The notes below the pieces were generated by a model. The model had not been told where the DNA came from. It searched no databases and worked only from the letters and a program-made list of their open reading frames with translations. Positions 41,011 through 49,574 of a DNA stretch of 63,430 nucleotides are shown here, in pieces (within the stretch, counting starts at the first letter, position 1; every line of letters begins with the position of its first letter). Both the position numbers and the translations under genes were made by a program. The DNA comes from Bifidobacterium phasiani (GTDB lineage Bacteria > Actinomycetota > Actinomycetes > Actinomycetales > Bifidobacteriaceae): assembly GCF_019331775.1 (NCBI RefSeq), contig NZ_JAHBBD010000017.1, positions 1 through 63,430 of the forward strand. The letters run 5' to 3'.

Positions 41011-41874
41011 ATGAGCGACCAGCATCAACCCGCCGTACCGATGATCCGTCTGCGCGACGGCAACGAGATCCCGCAGATCGGCCTGGGCGTGCTGCGCATC
41101 GACGACGAGGGCGTCACCCCGGTCGTCGAGTCGGCGCTCGAGGCCGGCTACCGGCACATCGACGGCGCCGCCGGGTACAACAACGAGGGCGGCGTCGGCC
41201 GCGCGCTGGTCGCCGCGGGCTACGCCACCGGGGAACGCCGGCGCGAGGTGTGGATCACGACCAAGCTGCGCGACTCCGAACAGGGCTACGACAGCGCGCT
41301 GAGGGCCTTCGACCGCCAGATCGGCCTGCTGCGGCTGGAGTACGTGGACATGTACATGATCCACTGGCCCACGCCGTTCGACTGGCGCTCCGCCGAGACG
41401 TGGAGGGCGTTCGCGCGACTGCGCGAGGAGGGCCGCGTGCGCACGCTGGGCGTGTGCAACTTCCTGCCCGAGCATCTGGAGCGGCTGCACGCCGAGACCG
41501 GCGAATGGCCGGCCGTCGACCAGATCGAGCTGCACCCGACCTGGCAGCAGCGCGAGGTGACGGCCTTCTGCCGCGAGCACGGCATCGCCGTCGAGGCGTA
41601 CTCGCCGATGGCCCGCGGCGCCGACCTGAACGCCGGCGACGGCACGATCGAGCGCATCGCCGCCGCGCACGGCGTGAGCCCGGCGCAGGCGATCCTGCGC
41701 TGGCACATCGAGAACGGCACGATCATCATCCCCAAGTCGGTGCACGCCGAGCGCCAGCGCGAGAACCTCGACCTGTTCGGCTTCGAGCTGACCGAACAGG
41801 AGCACGCCGCCATCGACGCGCTCGACGGCCCGACGCGCGCCGGGCATGATCCGCTCACCTTCTCGTACGCGTGA
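41011..41874 (+). CDS. Aldo/keto reductase
   Basis: The 287-residue NAD(P)H-dependent TIM-barrel oxidoreductase resembles 2,5-diketo-D-gluconate reductase-type enzymes. The catalytic tetrad is visible: Asp and Tyr in HIDGAAGYNNE, Lys in WITTKLRD and His in MIHWPTP. The cofactor-binding IIIPKSVHAER loop is near the C terminus. The physiological substrate is unknown. The ATG is set by AAGGAG 5 nt upstream; a GTG at 40903 would add 36 non-conserved residues and is rejected. Confidence 0.92.
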   Translation: MSDQHQPAVPMIRLRDGNEIPQIGLGVLRIDDEGVTPVVESALEAGYRHIDGAAGYNNEGGVGRALVAAGYATGERRREVWITTKLRDSEQGYDSALRAFDRQIGLLRLEYVDMYMIHWPTPFDWRSAETWRAFARLREEGRVRTLGVCNFLPEHLERLHAETGEWPAVDQIELHPTWQQREVTAFCREHGIAVEAYSPMARGADLNAGDGTIERIAAAHGVSPAQAILRWHIENGTIIIPKSVHAERQRENLDLFGFELTEQEHAAIDALDGPTRAGHDPLTFSYA

Positions 41875-42195
41875 CGGGCGGGCCGGCGCGCCTCGCCCGC
41901 GCCGCGGCATCGCCTCTTGGCCATGCGGCACCCGTCCGGGGCCGTGCATCGGATGCGAGGCCAAGGACTCCGGCGCGGACCTGGCCGGCACCTGTCCGGA
42001 TCCGCGCATCGGATGACGCACCGGCCGTCGGCGCGCATGTGCGGCGGGGGAGTTCGCCGGCCGGCGACGGACGTGACCGGCAGGACCGGTGAGGCGGCCG
42101 ATCCGGCCGTCGCCGGCGTGCGCGGCGGTCGATGAATGGGCGGCTCGCGCCGTCGCACGTGACGGGAAGGCCGGCGGGCGGTACAGTAGGGCGGT
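41875..42195. repeat. Intergenic region with a 30-nt imperfect direct repeat
   Basis: 41926-41955 and 41986-42015 match at 26 of 30 positions with period 60, sharing CATCGGATG. No gene is supported. The promoter of the next gene is at the right end. Confidence 0.55.
42182..42187 (+). promoter_or_regulatory. -10 element of leaderless HNH nuclease gene
   Basis: TACAGT, then AGGGCGGT, then ATG at 42196. Confidence 0.55.
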
Positions 42196-42987
42196 ATGTC
42201 CGCTCATCCCCGCACACCGTCATCCCGCCGCCGTCCGTACCGCCGTCGCGCCGCCCGCCGGACGACGCGCTACGCCGCCCGGCGCTTCAACGCCTCGAAC
42301 CCGCTGGAACGCCTGCTGATCCTGCTGGTTATCGCCGTCGTCGTGGGCGTCACCATCGGCATCGTCCTGCCGAAACTCAGCCCGACGGTGGGCGGGCTGA
42401 CCGGCGAGTACACGGCGGTCGGCGACGCCGCCGAGACCCTGGAGACGCTGACGGTCGACGACGACCAGAGCGGCGAGGGCTACGACCGCGACCTGTTCGG
42501 CTACCGCGAGACCGACGTGGACGGCAACGGCTGCGACGTGCGCGACGACGTGCTCGCCCGCGACCTGACCGACGTGACCTACACCGACGGCTGCAAGGTC
42601 GCCTCCGGCGTGCTCGACGACCCCTACACCGGGCGGACGATCGCGTTCACGCGCGGCGCGCGGACCAGCTCGGCCGTGCAGATCGACCATGTGGTGGCGC
42701 TGGAGAACGCCTGGCAGTCCGGCGCGAAGGACTGGGACACGGCCAGGCGCTACGAGTTCGGCAATGACATGTACAACCTGCTCGCCGTGGACGGGCCGGC
42801 CAACTCGGAGAAGGGGTCGGCGTCGGCCGCCTACTGGCTGCCCACCAACGGCGACTACCGGTGCGAGTACGTGGCCCGGCAGATCGGCGTCAAGGCCAAG
42901 TACGGGCTGAGCGTGACCAGCCAGGAGAAGCAGTCGATGCTCGCCGTGCTGCACGGCTGCCCGGCGCAGGAGGTGCCGAGCAGCTGA
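42196..42987 (+). CDS. Membrane-anchored HNH endonuclease-like protein (DUF1524 type)
   Basis: The 263-residue protein has an Arg-rich cytoplasmic N terminus, one membrane helix at about 36-57 (LERLLILLVIAVVVGVTIGI), then an external domain. The domain carries the HNH-like motif IDHVVALENAWQSGA, NDMYNLLAVDGPANSEKG and a YRCEYVARQIGVKAKYG segment, the pattern of DUF1524-type nucleases found in secreted actinobacterial proteins. It may degrade extracellular DNA. Cysteines at about 116, 136, 238 and 255 could form disulfides outside the cell. It is monocistronic. Confidence 0.85.
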   Translation: MSAHPRTPSSRRRPYRRRAARRTTRYAARRFNASNPLERLLILLVIAVVVGVTIGIVLPKLSPTVGGLTGEYTAVGDAAETLETLTVDDDQSGEGYDRDLFGYRETDVDGNGCDVRDDVLARDLTDVTYTDGCKVASGVLDDPYTGRTIAFTRGARTSSAVQIDHVVALENAWQSGAKDWDTARRYEFGNDMYNLLAVDGPANSEKGSASAAYWLPTNGDYRCEYVARQIGVKAKYGLSVTSQEKQSMLAVLHGCPAQEVPSS

Positions 42988-43033
42988 GCCGGGACGGGTG
43001 GCCGTGGGCCAGCGCCGCGGGTACCCGCCGGAT

Positions 43034-43187
43034 GCACGGTCGGCTCTCGGGTGGTGAGGCCGGCCTTCGGGCGGTGCGGTCGGTCCCTCAGGTGGTGCGA
43101 CCGCACCTCGTCGGGCGGAGCCGATGGCGGGCCGTGCAGACCGGGCCGTCGACGGCGAGGCCGGTCCTTGTCGGGCGAAGCCGATGG
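43034..43187. repeat. Degenerate tandem repeats between convergent genes
   Basis: Units of 20-23 nt start at 43034, 43056, 43076 and 43097, loosely GCGGTCGGYCCTCGGGTGGT. A further pair at 43106-43127 and 43166-43187 matches at 20 of 22 positions with period 60. There is no coding signal. Confidence 0.5.
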
Positions 43188-43266
43188 ACGCCTAGGGGTG
43201 TGACGGACGTCCGGGCGGAATTCCGGGACGTGCCGGGTTCGGCACGCCCCGGGAGCCCCGGAGCGG

Positions 43267-44928
43267 TCAGCGCTCGGCGTGCCCGACAGCGGCGTGCATG
43301 CGCCGCAGCGCGCGCTGCGTCAGGTCGCGGGTGGAGCCCGCGCCGTTGCCCTTGACGCCGAAGAACACCATGAGCACCATGCCCAGGCAGATCGCGGCGC
43401 TGATCCGCAGCGCCCACTGCACGCCGAACACGTTGGCCGCGGCGGCCACGTCGGCGCCGCCGCCGAGCGCGGCCTGGCGCATCGCGGTGAACGTCTCCAT
43501 CAGGATCACCAGCACCGGGGCACCGATCGCGCCGGCGATCTGCCGGACCGTGTTGGTCACGGCCGAGCCGGCCGACACCTCGTCGGGCCTCAGGCAGTTG
43601 AGCGACCAGGTGGTGATCGGCATCAGCACGAATCCCATGCCGATCTGGCGGACGAACTGCCAGATCGAGACCCACCAGATCCACGAGTCCATCGAGACCG
43701 TGCTCATCATGACCGTGCCGAACAGCAGCGTGATCGTGCCGATCAGCGCCACGGGGCGCGCGCCGAAGCGGTCGAGGGCCTTGCCGCCGAAGAACTGGGC
43801 GATGGCCTGGCCGAGCGCGCCCGGCAGCATGATCAGGCCGCTCATCGTCGCCGAATAGCCGCGGTCGTCCTGGATGTACAGCGGCATGATCACGGTGATC
43901 GAGCTGAACGCGAAGAAGCTCAGCGCCGCGGTGATCGTGCCGATGGTGAAGCTGCGGTTGCGCAGCACCTCCAGGTCGAGCAGCGGCTCCCTGCCCGTGG
44001 TGCGGCGCCAGCGGTGGAACCGGCCGTGCAGCAGGCCGTGCGTCCCGGCGTCTTCGTCATGGTCCGGTTCGGCGGCATCGGCGGCCGCGTCGCGCGCCGC
44101 GACCCAGGCCCGCTTGCGGCTCAGCTGGCGCAGCACGAACCACACGATGCCGACCAGGCCGACGGCCATCGGCAGCCAGGTCATCGGATGGACGATCGGA
44201 TAGCTTTCGATGTTGGTGAAGCCGAACATCAGCCCGCCGAATCCGAACACGGACAGCGCCACGGAGAAGAAGTCCGCCTTCACGGTCCGGTCGGTCGTGC
44301 CGAAGTTGCGCAGCCAGCCGGCCGCGAGCACCAGCGCCGCGGCGCCGATGACGGACAGCGTCAGGAAGATCGAGCGCCAGCCGTTGGCGTCGGTCTGCCA
44401 GCCGCCGAAGGTCGGGCCGATGGCCGGGGCGACGCTCATCGCCATGCCGACCATGCCCATCGCCATGCCGCGCCGGGACAGCGGGTAGATCGAGAACACG
44501 GTGATCTGCAGCACCGGCCACATCACGCCGGTGCCGACGGCCTCCAGCATGCGGCCGAGCAGCACGAGCAGGAACGTCGGCGACAGCAGCGCCATCAGCG
44601 AGCCGGCCGTGAACACCGCCATCGACGCGATGACGATCTGGCGGGTCGAGAACCGGCGGGTCAGGTATGCGGTGAGCGGCACCATCACGCCCATCACCAG
44701 CTGGAAGATCGAGGTGAGCCACTGCCCGGTGGTCACCGAGATGCCGAACTCCGCGACGATGGTCGGCAGCGCAGCGCTGAGCTGCAGCTGGGTGAAGTTG
44801 CCGACGAAGGTGATGAACGTCAGGATCGCGATGGACACCATGGCCGCGTGGGTCAGGTGGCCGTCGACGAACGATTCCTCCGGGGTGAGCGCCTGCGACA
44901 GGGGTCTGCGGTTGCGTGCGTCGGTCAT
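43267..44928 (-). CDS. DHA2-family MFS exporter
   Basis: The 553-residue multidrug-type proton antiporter has 14 predicted membrane helices (EmrB/QacA subfamily). The motif A-like loop LTAYLTRRFSTRQIVIASM and motif C-like GPTFGGWQTDANGWRSIF are visible. A charged cytoplasmic insert (about 280-310, RDAAADAAEPDHDEDAGTHG) sits in the central loop. GAGAAGAGA precedes the ATG. The substrate is unknown; such proteins export drugs, bile acids or metabolites. Confidence 0.9.
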   Translation of the reverse strand: MTDARNRRPLSQALTPEESFVDGHLTHAAMVSIAILTFITFVGNFTQLQLSAALPTIVAEFGISVTTGQWLTSIFQLVMGVMVPLTAYLTRRFSTRQIVIASMAVFTAGSLMALLSPTFLLVLLGRMLEAVGTGVMWPVLQITVFSIYPLSRRGMAMGMVGMAMSVAPAIGPTFGGWQTDANGWRSIFLTLSVIGAAALVLAAGWLRNFGTTDRTVKADFFSVALSVFGFGGLMFGFTNIESYPIVHPMTWLPMAVGLVGIVWFVLRQLSRKRAWVAARDAAADAAEPDHDEDAGTHGLLHGRFHRWRRTTGREPLLDLEVLRNRSFTIGTITAALSFFAFSSITVIMPLYIQDDRGYSATMSGLIMLPGALGQAIAQFFGGKALDRFGARPVALIGTITLLFGTVMMSTVSMDSWIWWVSIWQFVRQIGMGFVLMPITTWSLNCLRPDEVSAGSAVTNTVRQIAGAIGAPVLVILMETFTAMRQAALGGGADVAAAANVFGVQWALRISAAICLGMVLMVFFGVKGNGAGSTRDLTQRALRRMHAAVGHAER

Positions 44929-45075
44929 GGGACGATTCTCTTCTCTCGCGCGTGACTGGGTGCGGCGGACGGTTCGAGATCATCCGTCGTGTGACCTGAA
45001 CAGGGTCACGCCACGTGTGGACAACGGGGGCTGCGCCGGTCCGCCGGGCCGCCGTCCGTCCGGCCGGATACGCGA

Positions 45076-45097
45076 GGACCCCGCCGAAGCGGGGTCC
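45076..45097 (-). terminator. Hairpin downstream of the G5-domain gene
   Basis: GGACCCCGC pairs perfectly with GCGGGGTCC around a CGAA tetraloop, 21 nt after the stop. There is no U-tract. Confidence 0.65.
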
Positions 45098-45117
45098 CGT
45101 CACGGTCGCGGCGCCGA

Positions 45118-46128
45118 TCAGTACCAGTGGTTGGCCGTCCAGAAGTTGTAGGCGCCGGTGATCGAGCCGTAGCGGCTGTTGCAGTAGCCCCAGAACCACT
45201 TGAGCTGCGTCTGGTAGTTGGTCGCCCAGTCGGCGCCGGCGGAGGCCATCTTGCTGCCCGGCAGCGCCTGCGGCAGGCCGTACGCGCCGGAGCCGGCGTT
45301 CGTCGCGTTCACGCGCCAGCCGGACTCGTGGTTGATGATGTAGACGGTCGCCGTGAAGTCGGCCTCGGTGTAGCCGTTGGCGAGCAGGTAGTCGTGCGCC
45401 CACTGCTGCATGTCGCTGGCCGGCACGGTGGTGCCGATCGACGAGGCGCCGGAGGACGACGAGGCCGACGACGATCCGGTGCCGACGAGGATCACCTCGT
45501 CGACCGGCTCCTGCTTGACGTACGAGGCGAACACGTTCGAGGAGACGACGGTGTCGCCGGCGCGGGTGACGAGGCTGGTCGTCTCCATGACGCCCTCGAC
45601 GCCCTCGGTCTGCACCTGTTCGGTGCCCTCGGGCAGGGAGGAGGTCTCCTTGCGGATCGTGTTGTACGCGATGGGCTCGTCGGTGGTCTCCAGCGTCGCG
45701 CCGGCGCGTTCGATGGTGATGACCGTCGATTCGGTCACCTCGGCGTCGAGCGCGGGATCGACCGTATCGCCCGGCTCGAGCGTGATGTTGCCGGCGTCGA
45801 GCACGGATTTGACGGTGGTGAAGTCGTCGCCGAGCACGATGCGGGAGTCGCCGTTGATCTTGACGGTGACGTAGCTCGTGTTCTCGTCCACCCCCTGCAG
45901 GTCCTCGCGGACCGTGCCGCGGGAGACGCCGAGCGCGTCGGTGTCGGTGACCGAGTACGACGTGGTCCGCGGCTCGTCGGCCGCGGTGGTCGACAGATAG
46001 AAATGACGCGTGACGATGCCGCCCGTGGCCAGCAGCGCGACCGTGGCGGCCGCGGCGGCGATGCGGATCCCGAGACGGCGATTGAGACGGGGTAGGGCCA
46101 GGGTGGTCTTTCTACGATGGTTGGCCAT
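45118..46128 (-). CDS. Secreted cell-wall protein with DUF348 and G5 domains and a lysozyme-like C terminus
   Basis: The 336-residue exported protein has a signal/anchor helix at about 19-42. A ubiquitin-like DUF348 region (TVREDLQGVDENTSYVTVKI onward) and a G5 domain (PIAYNTIRKETSSLPEGTEQV) follow, then a Ser-rich linker. The C-terminal domain (about 255-336) has the soluble-lytic-transglycosylase-like INHESGWRVNATNAGSGAYG with a likely catalytic Glu in NHESGW, and ends AYNFWTANHWY. This layout resembles resuscitation-promoting factors and aggregation-promoting factors, so it probably cleaves peptidoglycan. The ATG at 46128 is set by GAGGAG; 46140 is an alternative without one. Confidence 0.88.
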   Translation of the reverse strand: MANHRRKTTLALPRLNRRLGIRIAAAAATVALLATGGIVTRHFYLSTTAADEPRTTSYSVTDTDALGVSRGTVREDLQGVDENTSYVTVKINGDSRIVLGDDFTTVKSVLDAGNITLEPGDTVDPALDAEVTESTVITIERAGATLETTDEPIAYNTIRKETSSLPEGTEQVQTEGVEGVMETTSLVTRAGDTVVSSNVFASYVKQEPVDEVILVGTGSSSASSSSGASSIGTTVPASDMQQWAHDYLLANGYTEADFTATVYIINHESGWRVNATNAGSGAYGLPQALPGSKMASAGADWATNYQTQLKWFWGYCNSRYGSITGAYNFWTANHWY

Positions 46129-46146
46129 TACGCTCCTCACGGCTAT

Positions 46147-46182
46147 CCGGCGTTATGCACACTTTCTTCATAATAACGCCGG
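46147..46182. promoter_or_regulatory. Inverted repeat before the G5-domain gene
   Basis: CCGGCGTTA (46147-46155) and TAACGCCGG (46174-46182) are perfect 9-bp inverted copies around an 18-nt AT-rich core. The repeat lies 19 nt before the minus-strand ATG, where an operator would overlap the promoter. Confidence 0.5.
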
Positions 46183-46255
46183 GGCCCGAACAACTCCCGG
46201 GCCGGACCTCTGGGGATCCGACCCGGGCGGGCCCCGGCGTGTCGTCGGTGCGGCG

Positions 46256-46606
46256 TCAGGCGTCCTGGCCGTTCGCGGCGTTCAGGTCCAGCGCCTTGGC
46301 CTGGGCGATCAGGTCGTCGAGGTCGGAGGCGCGCAGCGCGCCGGCCTGCTGGAACACGACCTGGCCCTGCTTGACGATCATCAGCGTCGGCACCGCCTGC
46401 ACGCCGGCCGCGGTCGCGAGGTCCTGGTTCTGGTCGATGTCGACCTTGGCGAAGTAGATGTCGTCGTGCGCCTCGCTGGCCTTCTCGAACACCGGGCCGA
46501 AGGCGCGGCACGGACCGCACCACGTCGCCCAGAAGTCGACGAACACCAGATCGTTGCCGGTGATGACCTGCTCGAACTCCTGCGAGCTGACTGCATGCGT
46601 TGCCAT
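46256..46606 (-). CDS. trxA: Thioredoxin
   Basis: This 116-residue dithiol-disulfide oxidoreductase has the active site WCGPC in FVDFWATWCGPCRAFGP and the cis-proline AVPTLMIV. It carries a short polar tail. AAGGAG lies 8 nt before the ATG at 46606, excluding the longer frame upstream. It is transcribed toward the G5-domain gene, which has its own promoter-like region. Confidence 0.95.
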   Translation of the reverse strand: MATHAVSSQEFEQVITGNDLVFVDFWATWCGPCRAFGPVFEKASEAHDDIYFAKVDIDQNQDLATAAGVQAVPTLMIVKQGQVVFQQAGALRASDLDDLIAQAKALDLNAANGQDA

Positions 46607-46756
46607 GGGATACTCCTTATATATCGTGGTGGTCTCGCTATGAGTATGCCTCCAGCATCCCAGCACCACCCAACATCTTGAGCCGTGGGAGGAACGGCGC
46701 CGTCCGCGTTCGGCGAACCGTCACGCCGCCGTCATGCAATGGTCATGAGGGGCCAC

Positions 46757-46762
46757 GATAAT
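46757..46762 (+). promoter_or_regulatory. -10 element of leaderless DUF4916 gene
   Basis: GATAAT lies 7 nt before the ATG at 46770. The in-frame ATG at 46761 overlaps the hexamer and is rejected. Confidence 0.5.
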
Positions 46763-46769
46763 GAGGGGC

Positions 46770-47393
46770 ATGCCAGTGATGAACGATGAGGTGCCGGACG
46801 ACGGCGACTTCGACGCCGGCCGTCGGCGCGGCGAATTCGACGACATCACCCCGGAGGACTTCGCGCGCGGGACCCGCCGGGGCGATCCCCCGGGGTGGCT
46901 CGACCGCCCGCGGCTCGACGAGGTGCGCCGGTCCGTGCCGGTGGTGTACGTGGAGGTCGTGCCCGTGCACACCGACGAGCTCGGCCGGGCCACGCAGATC
47001 GGCACGCTGCTGCACGCCTCGGACGACGGCTCGATCGAACGGACGCTGATCGCCGGCCGCGTGCTGTTCCACGAGACGCTGCGTGAGGCCATCGCGCGCA
47101 ACATCGCCAAGGACCTGGGCGAGATCGCGCTGCCCGCGCTGCCGATGAGCCTGCAGCCGTTCACGGTCGCCGAGTTCTTCCCCACGCCTGGCGTCAGCGA
47201 GTTCTACGACCCTCGCCAGCATGCGGTGGCGCTGTGCTACGCGGTGCCGATCGCCGGCGACTGCCGTCCGCAGGACGAGACGCTGGACGTGGAATGGATC
47301 GACGTGCACGCGCCGGCGCTGCCCGCGCTACTCGACCAGATGCCGTACGGGCACGGCGTGATCGCCCGTCGGGCGCTCGACTGGCTGGGGTAG
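46770..47393 (+). CDS. Nudix-fold protein of the DUF4916 type
   Basis: The 207-residue cytoplasmic protein has an acidic N-terminal 55 residues, then a Nudix-like core from VPVVYVEVVPVHTDE to DETLDVEWIDVHA. The region equivalent to the Nudix box (GRVLFHETLREAIARNIAKD) lacks the REXXEE metal-binding glutamates, so hydrolysis is doubtful. DUF4916 members occur in actinobacteria with unknown function. A NudC-like gene lies 1 kb downstream. Confidence 0.78.
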   Translation: MPVMNDEVPDDGDFDAGRRRGEFDDITPEDFARGTRRGDPPGWLDRPRLDEVRRSVPVVYVEVVPVHTDELGRATQIGTLLHASDDGSIERTLIAGRVLFHETLREAIARNIAKDLGEIALPALPMSLQPFTVAEFFPTPGVSEFYDPRQHAVALCYAVPIAGDCRPQDETLDVEWIDVHAPALPALLDQMPYGHGVIARRALDWLG

Positions 47394-47511
47394 CCGCCGC
47401 GACATGCGGCACGGTAGATATGTACCCGCCCGGGCGTCCGTCGTGTACAACGGATCGCAGGCGCCCCGCCGGCGAGACGGCGGGGCGAGTCGGCAAGCAA
47501 AGGAAGCAGAC

Positions 47512-48369
47512 ATGAGCATCGAACTGAACAACACGGTGTACCGCGAGGGGTGGGGGATCCCCCTGGTGCTGGTGCACGCCTTCCCGATCGACCACCGGAT
47601 GTGGGACGACTGCGCCCGGGCCATCATCCGCCTTGCGGACGCCGAGGGCATGGAGCCGTTCCCGATCTGGGCGCCGGACATGCCGGGCGCCGGCTCCGGC
47701 CCGATCCCCGCGCCCGCGGAGTGCGGCGCCGTGGCCGCCGACGGCGCCTATCCCGAGGCGCTGGACCGCATGGCCGACGCCTATGCGGCGCTGGTGCGCG
47801 GCGCCGGGTACGACCGGGCCATCTGGGTCGGGCTGTCGATGGGCGGCTATCTGGTGATGGACGTCCAGCGCCTGCACCCGGACATGGTGGCGGGCCTGGC
47901 GATGTGCGACACCAAGGCCGACGCCGATTCGGCGGCGTCGCGGGCCAACCGCCTGCGCATCGCCGAGACCTGCGAGCGCGATCGGACCGTGGAGCCCGTG
48001 ATGCACTTCGCGCGGCCGCAGGAGGGCGACTCCTCGGTGAAGCGCTCGCCGGCGTTCGTGGAGCGGTTCACGGCGTGGATCAACGAGCAGCGCCCCGAGG
48101 GCGTCGCCTGGCGGGAGCGCATGGCGGCCGGCCGGCCCGACCTGAACGACCAGCTGCCGAAGGTGAGCGCGCCGGCCGCGGTGGTCTGCGGCGATCTCGA
48201 CCCGTCGAGCCCGCCCGAGGCGATGCGATCGCTGGCCCGGGCGATGACCGGCACCCGGGCCGAGGTGACGGTCGTCGAGGACTGCGGGCATTTCAGCGCC
48301 TACGAGCACCCCGACGTCGTGGCCGCCGCGCTGCTCGGCCTGGTGCGCCGCGTCCGCGCCGCGGCGTGA
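47512..48369 (+). CDS. Alpha/beta hydrolase
   Basis: The 285-residue hydrolase has the oxyanion region LVHAFPIDHRMW, nucleophile serine in GLSMGGYLV, acid in VVCGDLDPSS and histidine in VVEDCGHFSAYEHP, a complete catalytic triad. The family includes esterases, lactonases and C-C hydrolases; the substrate cannot be told. AAAGGAAG precedes the ATG. It is followed 49 nt later by the NudC-like gene, so the two may share a transcript. Confidence 0.9.
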   Translation: MSIELNNTVYREGWGIPLVLVHAFPIDHRMWDDCARAIIRLADAEGMEPFPIWAPDMPGAGSGPIPAPAECGAVAADGAYPEALDRMADAYAALVRGAGYDRAIWVGLSMGGYLVMDVQRLHPDMVAGLAMCDTKADADSAASRANRLRIAETCERDRTVEPVMHFARPQEGDSSVKRSPAFVERFTAWINEQRPEGVAWRERMAAGRPDLNDQLPKVSAPAAVVCGDLDPSSPPEAMRSLARAMTGTRAEVTVVEDCGHFSAYEHPDVVAAALLGLVRRVRAAA

Positions 48370-48418
48370 GCGCGACCGGGCGTCCGTGGAACCGTACACA
48401 GGGAATCGAGGCATTGAC

Positions 48419-49519
48419 ATGGGGATGTTCGCTCCGTTGGCGTTGACGCAGGTCCTGCCGTTCCTGCCGCTGGCGCAGGGGGATATCGACTACCAGTCGT
48501 CCCGGCGGTCGGAGCCCGGGCTGATCGAGGGGCTGCTGGCCCGGCCGGGCACCAAGGTGATCCTGGTGCGAGACGGCAGGCTGGCGGTGCCGCGCGGCCA
48601 GGGCGCGCTCGCCGGCAGGGACGCGGCCTCGATGCGGCTGGCCACGCTGCCGGGCGCGTACGCCGCGGACGAGCTGGCGGCCTGCCCCGAGGCGGTGGCC
48701 ATGTTCCTGGGCGGCTACGGCGGCGCGCGCGACGAGCACGTGATCGCCGTGGACATCACCCGCGTGCGCGTGGCCGGCGACGCCGGCCTGGTGCCGGACG
48801 CCGTGTCGAACGGCGCCGACGACGCCTTCGACGAATCCGCAGCCGCGCCGGGGCGGGCCGGGGCGCGGCGCGCATCGCTGTTCGTGCAGGCGGTCGAGCG
48901 GTTCGACTGGGTGGATCTGCGCGGGTTCGCGCCCCACGCCCCGGCCCGCGAGGCCGGCCAGGCCACCACCGCGGCGAGCCTGGGGCGCTGGCATGCGGTC
49001 CAGCGCCACTGCCCGACCTGCGGCGCCCCCGTGGAGCCGGCGATGGCCGGCTGGGCCCAGCGCTGCACCAACGCCGAGGACGGCCGCCGCATGCTCTTCC
49101 CGCGCGTGGAGCCGGCGGTGATCACGGCGATCGTCGACGGGCGCGACCGCCTGCTGATCCAGCACAACAGCGCCTGGCAGGACCCGCGCCTGTACTCGGT
49201 GTCGGCCGGATTCGTGGAGGCGGGGGAGAGCCTGGAGCATGCGTGCCGGCGCGAGGCCAAGGAGGAGGTCGGCATCACGCTGGGCGAGGTGCGCTACCTG
49301 GGGTCGCAGCCCTGGCCGTTCCCGGCGTCGCTGATGGTGGCGTTCAAGGCCCAGGCGCTCGACACGGACATCCGCGTCGACGGCGACGAGACCGTCGACG
49401 CCCGGTGGGTGACCAGGGACGAGTACACCGCCGAGCTGGTCTCGGGCAGGATCGTGGCCCCGGGCCGCTCCGCCATCGCCCGGTACATGATCGAGGAGTG
49501 GTACGGCCGCGAATTATGA
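48419..49519 (+). CDS. nudC: NAD(+) diphosphatase / NudC-like RNA decapping enzyme
   Basis: NudC cleaves NADH and NAD-capped RNA. The 366-residue protein has a Nudix box GFVEAGESLEHACRREAKEEVG and the family-specific SQPWPFPASLM motif. The zinc ribbon is Cys198-x2-Cys201-x14-Cys216-x2-Ala219: spacing matches E. coli NudC exactly, but the fourth cysteine is missing. The N-terminal domain is longer than in E. coli. The ATG at 48419 has GAGG upstream; 48425 is an alternative. Confidence 0.9.
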   Translation: MGMFAPLALTQVLPFLPLAQGDIDYQSSRRSEPGLIEGLLARPGTKVILVRDGRLAVPRGQGALAGRDAASMRLATLPGAYAADELAACPEAVAMFLGGYGGARDEHVIAVDITRVRVAGDAGLVPDAVSNGADDAFDESAAAPGRAGARRASLFVQAVERFDWVDLRGFAPHAPAREAGQATTAASLGRWHAVQRHCPTCGAPVEPAMAGWAQRCTNAEDGRRMLFPRVEPAVITAIVDGRDRLLIQHNSAWQDPRLYSVSAGFVEAGESLEHACRREAKEEVGITLGEVRYLGSQPWPFPASLMVAFKAQALDTDIRVDGDETVDARWVTRDEYTAELVSGRIVAPGRSAIARYMIEEWYGREL

Positions 49520-49534
49520 GGTCGGCGCGTCGCG

Positions 49535-49540
49535 TATAGT
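49535..49540 (+). promoter_or_regulatory. -10 element of the L,D-transpeptidase gene
   Basis: TATAGT precedes a short leader with GAGGGTGG before the ATG at 49575, so this gene is leadered. Confidence 0.5.
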
Positions 49541-49574
49541 AGTTGCTCGGACTTATCGAACATGAGGGTGGACC

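Noticed and set aside
41926..43187. Repeats at about 60-nt period as a CRISPR array
   Set aside because: Each repeat occurs only twice, pairs differ from one another, and no cas gene is present.
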